64,000 bases of DNA. Source: Arabidopsis thaliana. Lineage: Eukaryota; Streptophyta; Magnoliopsida; Brassicales; Brassicaceae. Both the position numbers and the translations under genes were made by a program. The stretch spans positions 23,811,835-23,875,834 of the forward strand of contig NC_003076.8 in the NCBI RefSeq assembly GCF_000001735.4, read 5' to 3'. The notes under the pieces were generated by a model. It was given only the letters and a program-made list of their open reading frames with translations. It did not search any database and was not told the DNA's origin. Below, piece by piece: positions 58,358 to 64,000 of this stretch (position 1 is the first letter of the stretch; the number at the start of each line of letters is the position of its first letter).

Positions 58358-61300
58358 TTATGATGAAGATGGTTGTGAGAAGTCACCAGTATAAACAACA
58401 ATGGGGCTTCTCACATTATGAGTTCCATCAGACCAAATTAGATTTGCAGACGAAGGCAGTTCTGAATGGAGCTCACTGGCCGAAACAGTCACAGTGAAAG
58501 ACTGCTTCTCGTTCATCGACTTCATAGATAGAACACTAGGTGAGACCTTGACGTTGAGCTTAGATCCGTGATTTAAGACAACTTTTGATTTGTATGTAGA
58601 GTTTGGGGTACCAACGTTGGTGACGGTTCTGTTGAAAGTGACGATGAAGGAGATATTAGATCCGGATAATTTAGCCGACATTGATGGATAGTTGAGGTTT
58701 CTAGGTGAGATTTTTTCACTGCAAGTGACGGCTTCACCAGAGATGAGTTTCACGGTAGTCTTATTGTAGTTCATGCCGCAGAGGAAGGCAAAGTAATCTG
58801 TTTTGGTTATCTCATAGACGAGTCCAGGATTAGTAGCAGCTATTGGGTCTACATGACCTGCTCCATAAGCAAACTCGGTTGATGCATAGCCAGATTGAGA
58901 AGCATTCATCGACCAAGCTGTGAGATCGACAAAGAACAGAGCATGAACAAAAGTTGATGGTTTTCTTGCGAGACAAGAAAGTATGTTTTATTACTTATGG
59001 TAATTTTTCTTTACCTGTTGTCATAATAGCAGATTTGATCATGGAAGGGGACCATTGAGGATGAAACGTCTTGACGTAGGCGGCTACGCCTGCAGCATGT
59101 GGACAAGACATTGAAGTTCCGGATTCAACAGAGTATTTCACATAAGCGGTGTCATAAAACGGTGATGCCCTAAGTGAATTTGCAGCCAAAATTTCCAATC
59201 CTGGTGCTGTTATATCCGGCTGCATTTTCATTCACCACTTTCTCAGATAGAAAAAAAAGAGAGATTAATCTAAGCAATAAGCATAACCAGTATATATCAT
59301 ATATACCTTGAGAATATCAGCAACAATGATGTTTGGACCGCGAGAAGAGAAGGATAGAATTTTAGGAGCTGTCTGATAAAAGATTGACTCACTTTTTAAA
59401 ACAGCCGCTTCTGGGGACCTAAAGGTTCAAGCTCAAGAAAAATGAGGATAAAGAGAAACATATACACAACAAAGCGTATAATTCAACAGAGAGAAGATGA
59501 CTGTTTACTTTTCGGACTTAAAGTAAGAGAGGACAGACTCAAAGTCATCTTTTTGTAAGCCAGATACAGGTAAACCGTTGATTTGGGCCCAGTCTGAACC
59601 ATCTTCAAAAATGGCTGCAACGGCTCTCTTTGTATAGGCTACGTAGGGAAGAAATCTATTGCACACCAAAATCTTTCCCTTCACCAGGGATGCGTCAAGA
59701 CACTCTGGCGTGCAATCCCTGAAAGAATATAGAAAAACCTCATCATCACCAATCAGAAATCTAAAAGTATTTCTAGGTCATACGCTTAGTGTTTCTTGTG
59801 TAAGAAGTTACTCGGCGCATTTCGCTTGCGAGAGAGACAAAGCAGCAGATTTTCCATACACCAGGGGGAACTTCTTTCCTTTTAGATCAAAACCATTCAC
59901 TGATTTCCCCTATTAGAAAAAAGAAAAAGAGAAGAGCCACAAATTAAAGATACTACGATAACAGGAAATGAGAGTGTTACTTGATACTTACGACAAGTGT
60001 CTTGCCGTCACCGAGAACCACTTTGCTGACAAACTCACGGTTCGCTGTGCTGGCTGCAACAGTTAACAGCCACGGTGCTAAGCTCGTGATTGAGGCCGTA
60101 TCCGGACCAGTGTTACCAGCAGCGTTCACAGTGAGGATCCCTTTGGACATAGCGTGAAAAGCTCCAATTGCGATCGGGTCTTTCTCGAACGGGTACACAT
60201 TAATATCACCTATAGAGATGGTGATGATGTCAACACCATCGGAAATGGCATCATCGAACGCAGAAAGTATTGCATCATCTCTACATTCCCCGGCGCAGAC
60301 TCTGTAAACAGCGATTCTAGAGGCTGGAACTGCACCTCTCACCGTTCCATTTCCGATCCCAAAGAAGCTGGTATTCGCGACTGCGTTGCCAGCCGCAATG
60401 GACGCCGTGTGTGTACCGTGGCCAGTAGAGTCCCTAGCATCTCCTGGTGAGTAGTGTCTTGCCCCAATCAGCTTGCTGTAAAAATGACTAATATATATCA
60501 ATCTCTGCCCCCAAAAAGTAAGCAAGACTTTTCATTCAACCCCCGAAGTCTAAGCTTTTGACACGTAACGTCTTACCTTAGACTATACGTAAGCTTGTGA
60601 AAAAAGAAACTAAAAATATTTTCATGTTGTCATAGGATATATATATGTTTTCCTTTCATTTGCATTTGGCATCTACGATTAACAATAAGTTTTGCTTAAA
60701 ATGTTTAAATTGTGAGCTCATTGGAAACATGTCAGCTATATAGAAAACTTATGTAAACGCACACAATGAAGGTTTGATCAACTTCTAACATCTATATAAG
60801 TTTTAAATTAAAGAGCGGAGAAACAGATTTACTTATTGCAGGTGAAGTTCTTGCCGCCAGCACAAATGCCCTTCCATTTCTTTGGAGGAGGACCAAAGCC
60901 TTTGTCAGAAAAGCTTTCGGATTCCGGCCAGATTCCACCGTCAAAGACTCCGATAATTGTATCACTCTCCACAGAAGGATTCCGCTTCGTACCTTTTCCT
61001 TCCTTTAGTCCCATGAAGTCCCAAGACGCCGACGTTTGGAGTTTTAATTTCTTGTTTGGAAACACAGAAACAACTCCCTCCATATCTAACAATATAACAG
61101 GAAGGGTTTTAGGCTTCACCGATCGAGTCAATTTCTTTTTGTTTCATGTTTACATGTTAAAAAAATCAAAGAGGTTCTAAATCATTTAAATAAAAAAGAG
61201 TTTCATGCACATTTTCATGAAATTAGTTTTGAAGATGCAAATGCAAACACTTGCTTCCGTTTGTGTATGATATTTACGTTGAAAACTAACATAAATATGG

Positions 61301-61857
61301 CTTCAGATGATATATGGATCACTTGAAAAGATACACACTAAAAGTAAATACAAGCAAGTTTGTTCATCGTTAAAGACTATTTATGTGTGGAAGAACACTC
61401 ACCGGCTACTCGTTCTCGTTCTGACTCGGTGAGTCGGGCCACAAACCCGTTAAAACTCCTCTTGTAACTTCTCACCAAACGACCTTCGATCGAACTAGAA
61501 TAATTGTATATCTCATTGTTAAAAATACTCATAATTTAAAGTAATAATGATGAGAAGATGAATAAATCAAATCACACCTCTCTCTGGCGACCTCTTGAAG
61601 AATATTCATGTGATGCGACATTGGTGTGTAGTCCGCTCGAGAAGGAAGTGAACCCATGTAGACGATATACACCTTAATTTAACGAGAATCATCTTTTATC
61701 AACAACGAATGATCTAGAAAACAAGAGATTTTGATCATTGAATATAATAGTAAACCTGTTTATCTTGATGACCATGTGTGACTGCTAAGACTGAATTCAA
61801 GAACAACAAGACAATAAGAAATGAGTGGAAGCTAGAGAAAGCTCCTCGTTTTGCCAT
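58358..61857 (-). CDS. Subtilisin-like serine protease, group 4 paralogue
   Basis: Ten exons (61857-61756, 61672-61578, 61494-61403, 61085-60833, 60475-59992, 59909-59812, 59718-59509, 59418-59307, 59219-59015, 58917-58358) total 2211 nt, giving 736 aa. Exons 2, 3, 4, 6 and 8 match the neighbours in length, while exons 5, 7 and 9 are 3-6 bases shorter, all in whole codons. Catalytic residues: Asp at about 145 in an unusual [11 protein letters not shown] context, His at about 200 (TGHGTHTAS), Asn in AAGNTGP, Ser at about 518 ([12 protein letters not shown]). The PA domain segment ([22 protein letters not shown]) is more divergent than in the other three. The C-terminus ends [11 protein letters not shown], extended relative to the paralogues. 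It is a secreted endopeptidase by family. I recall it as At5g59130. Confidence 0.9.
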
Positions 61858-62861
61858 CTCAATTGATTGGTTTATAATTTCTGTGGGGATCAAGATGGAA
61901 AGGCTGTTTATATATTAGATAGTACATGGACCAAGTAAAGAAAATAATCTAATTTTCTGTTTCTCCGCTTAATGTTGTTTCTTTTGCCCAAACGGTTTTC
62001 AAAAAAGTTGTTTTTATGTACTCATAATCATATACAACGGGAGAATTTTATTTTTTTTCGATGTGGTAAGTCACCATATTTTTGGAATCTATAACGATAG
62101 TAACATGTTGTCAGTTCCAATAAAAAATATCTCAAAGAGTACAACAAACCGACACTAATGTGTGACTTAGGATTGGTATTTGTGGCATGGGAAGGGTCGT
62201 CAGGATTGAGAGAGGAGTGGTCCAATAGTTTGGGGCCTAAACGTGCTTACGACTTTTGGAACAATTTGGAGGCAGAAGCAACCAACAGCTTCGTCTTGGA
62301 TAATGTGCCTAGACGATCTTGGTTTAGAGAATGTGATTGATATTTGAGAGTGATGCAAGTGTTCTGTTTCGGGCAGTTAATGATGAAGCAAGCCTGGCCC
62401 ATCTCTGCAGAGCCTTTACACGAGATATCATAGGAAAAGACAAAGACAACGAACCAGCACATGTGTGCTGATTTCATTGCGAAAATAGCACTTTCTTTTG
62501 TGTATTATGCCGTTTTAGATAAGTGTATTTCCGATTTGCTTCCACCAATTATTGAGATGAATAGTCACACACTTTTGTATTCTGTCTAATAAAGTAGAGA
62601 AATTTTCAAGGGATTCGGCACCAAACCAAATCATTATTAGAATAGAATGTTACAAAGCTTTGATAAGTTCTTTGCATATAAGTAACTAGTAACGCGGACG
62701 CCACAAGAACTTTGATGTTGCAGTTAAAAACTAACAGCTAGTAAAGAAGTACATGACTTTTCCTTAGAGCTATTCAATAGTTCTTCTTGAACCCAATGCA
62801 GATTTATCCTTTTGATTCACACAAGTCGAATAAGATTCAACAGCGTTATCCTTTTCATTCT
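61858..62861. other. Subtilase promoter and 3' flank of the elongin-C-like gene
   Basis: A TATATTA-type box near 61909-61915 precedes the subtilase leader. A coding-like remnant (62158-62465) lies in the middle. The last 200 bases are likely 3' UTR of the minus-strand gene that ends at 62862. Confidence 0.5.
62158..62465 (+). pseudogene. Coding-like remnant with a probable frameshift, family unknown
   Basis: The plus strand has 60 open codons (CDLGLVFVAWEGSSGLREEW, GPKRAYDFWNNLEAEA, DNVPRRSWFREC) of ordinary protein composition, unlike the AT-rich noise around it. After a stop at 62338-62340 another frame continues with ESDASVLFRAVNDEASLAHL and CRAFTRDIIGKDKDN before a second stop near 62466. 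The pair could be one broken exon. I do not recognise the family. The minus strand also has open frames, so orientation is uncertain. Confidence 0.35.
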
Positions 62862-63797
62862 TCAAGTGTGAAGATAGTTAGCAGCCATCATCAGCTCTAG
62901 AGTCAGTTCAGGCTCAATATGAAACTCTGTCTCTTTGCCTCTGTCAAAAGATGGAACATATGCATAACAGTAGTTAAAGACTATACAACTATAAAAAGAG
63001 AGAAAGATAGGAGTGGAGGAGCGGTAAAAGAAGAATCCAATTCTAGAAAACAGTAACACTTTCAATACATTGGTTCATAGAGATAAACTAATGAGACTAA
63101 ACGCAGGACAGTGCAATGAGGTAAAGAGTTGCAATGTAACTATATCCCCAAAGGATGCGTATGCGTTCATTCTTATCGACTGATCCACTAAAGTGAAACT
63201 TGGATAGTTACAAACAGCGATGCGATTCTGAAGAAAACTAACAGAGACTACTACAATGCCATGTTCTAGAGATCAATGTAGAGCAAGAGGTGAAAAGCGA
63301 GTTAGATAATGGAACCTGGAGTATTGAAGAGACCAGTAGAAGTACTGGCAAATCTTCTCTAGTATTGTGGTGCTTATATCAGGGAAAGTCACTACGCCAT
63401 CTTTCGATTCCGAGAAACCACCTACCATACCAAATAACAACAGAATTACTAAATTTAGCATCTACATAATGAAATTGAGAATGATCTTATGAATTTGGAC
63501 TTGCTTCTTTATTCAAATTACGTAATTGAATTTCCGATTGAGCATAATCTCTCGCTAAATTTCTCTCAAATTGAGGCCAATTCACAACTAAATCAGATTA
63601 AGTATCACAGAATCCATCAAATCCAAGTAAGATGACTAGATCAGAATCTTGATTACGATCACCAACTCTACAACAAAAGAGGAGAAGAAACCTGGAGAAG
63701 TGAGCATGCTTCGGATAGTCTGAGAAACCATAGCGGCTTCTCTGTCGATGACGAACTCGAAACCTTCCATGCTTATCAACTTCACCGTCTCTCTCAT
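62862..63797 (-). CDS. Elongin-C-like SKP1/BTB-fold protein
   Basis: Three exons (63797-63692, 63421-63316, 62940-62862) total 291 nt, giving 96 aa. The start is MRETVKLISMEGFEFVIDRE, chosen over an upstream in-frame ATG at 63896 because elongin C begins here in the family. Further conserved blocks are AAMVSQTIRSMLTSPG, VVTFPDISTTILEKICQYFY and the C-terminal ELTLELMMAANYLHT, which forms the hydrophobic partner surface. The length (96 aa) is the usual size of elongin C without N-terminal extension. In other eukaryotes elongin C bridges elongin A or BC-box proteins to Cullin ligases. The plant role is inferred. I recall this as At5g59140. Confidence 0.9.
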
Positions 63798-64000
63798 CTT
63801 CGTCGTCGTCGTCGGCTTAAGCTTTCCTCTCTTTCTCTCTACCGCGGCGTGGTTTCTTAACTCGCAAAGACCGACTAAGTTATTGGTTGATCCCAAACTA
63901 TTATGGGCTCAATTTCAAACGAGGCCCATTATGAATTATGATGTCTACATAATCTTGTTATTAGCCCACTAAAATCACCCTATTCGGTCCTTTTTAGCTG
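63798..64000 (-). promoter_or_regulatory. Elongin-C-like promoter with three site II (TGGGCY) elements
   Basis: TGGGCT is on the plus strand at 63904-63909. Its complement forms lie at 63923-63928 (GGCCCA) and 63963-63968 (AGCCCA). Three copies in 65 bp, 107-171 bp upstream of the start codon, fit TCP-bound site II elements common before plant housekeeping genes. Confidence 0.6.

Overview
This window is plant nuclear DNA from the dicot genus Arabidopsis, almost certainly A. thaliana. GT-AG introns, AT-rich spacers, and the identity and order of the genes match what I remember of the chromosome 5 block from about At5g58980 to At5g59140. Locus and gene names here come from recall of the gene families, not from a database search.

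Layout. 1-2573 (-): 5' part of a neutral ceramidase gene (NCER3-type) whose reading frame is broken by one extra base in exon 2. 3194-3985 (+): mitochondrial ribosomal protein mS34-like. 6934-8184 (+): membrane-anchored RING-variant protein with an acidic insert. 8744-11265 (-): brassinosteroid-signalling receptor-like cytoplasmic kinase BSK5. 13149-13757: non-autonomous PIF/Harbinger-like DNA element. 15326-17769 (-): DUF3527 protein. 22111-22623 (-) and 24890-25345 (+): divergent copper transporter genes COPT1 and COPT3, each with a proximal cluster of GTAC copper-response cores. 27660-30685 (-): plant-specific protein of unknown function. 32372-32443 (+): tRNA-Asp(GTC), with a 5'-truncated LINE inserted at its 3' end. 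33403-35495 (+): GT4-type glycosyltransferase. 35857-36569 (-): small plant-specific protein.

40291-61857 (-) is a tandem cluster of group 4 subtilases: SBT4.12, an unnamed paralogue at 47117-50253, SBT4.13 and a second unnamed paralogue at 58358-61857. All four are intact, with ten exons each and nearly identical exon lengths. Between them lie a gene for a secreted defensin-like protein with two near-identical cysteine-rich domains (50712-51195) and a short subtilase derivative (51696-52214). The short derivative looks like an in-frame internal-deletion product, keeping promoter, 5' UTR and start codon fused to the last exon. Spacer DNA between the subtilases is also duplicated. The window closes with an elongin-C-like gene (62862-63797, -).

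The most unusual signal lies in the spacers. At about ten places a short A- or T-rich insert of 11-37 bp, often starting ACC/GAC before the A run, is bracketed by a 9-19 bp perfect direct repeat. This has the geometry of a LINE-type target-site duplication around an insert that is little more than a tail. The one recognisable LINE in the window has the same ACC-poly(A) end and a 15-bp target-site duplication.

The genes here are functionally independent apart from the copper transporter pair and the subtilase cluster. Exon boundaries were placed by hand from GT/AG sites, reading-frame phase and family conservation. For most multi-exon genes the coding total is an exact multiple of three.
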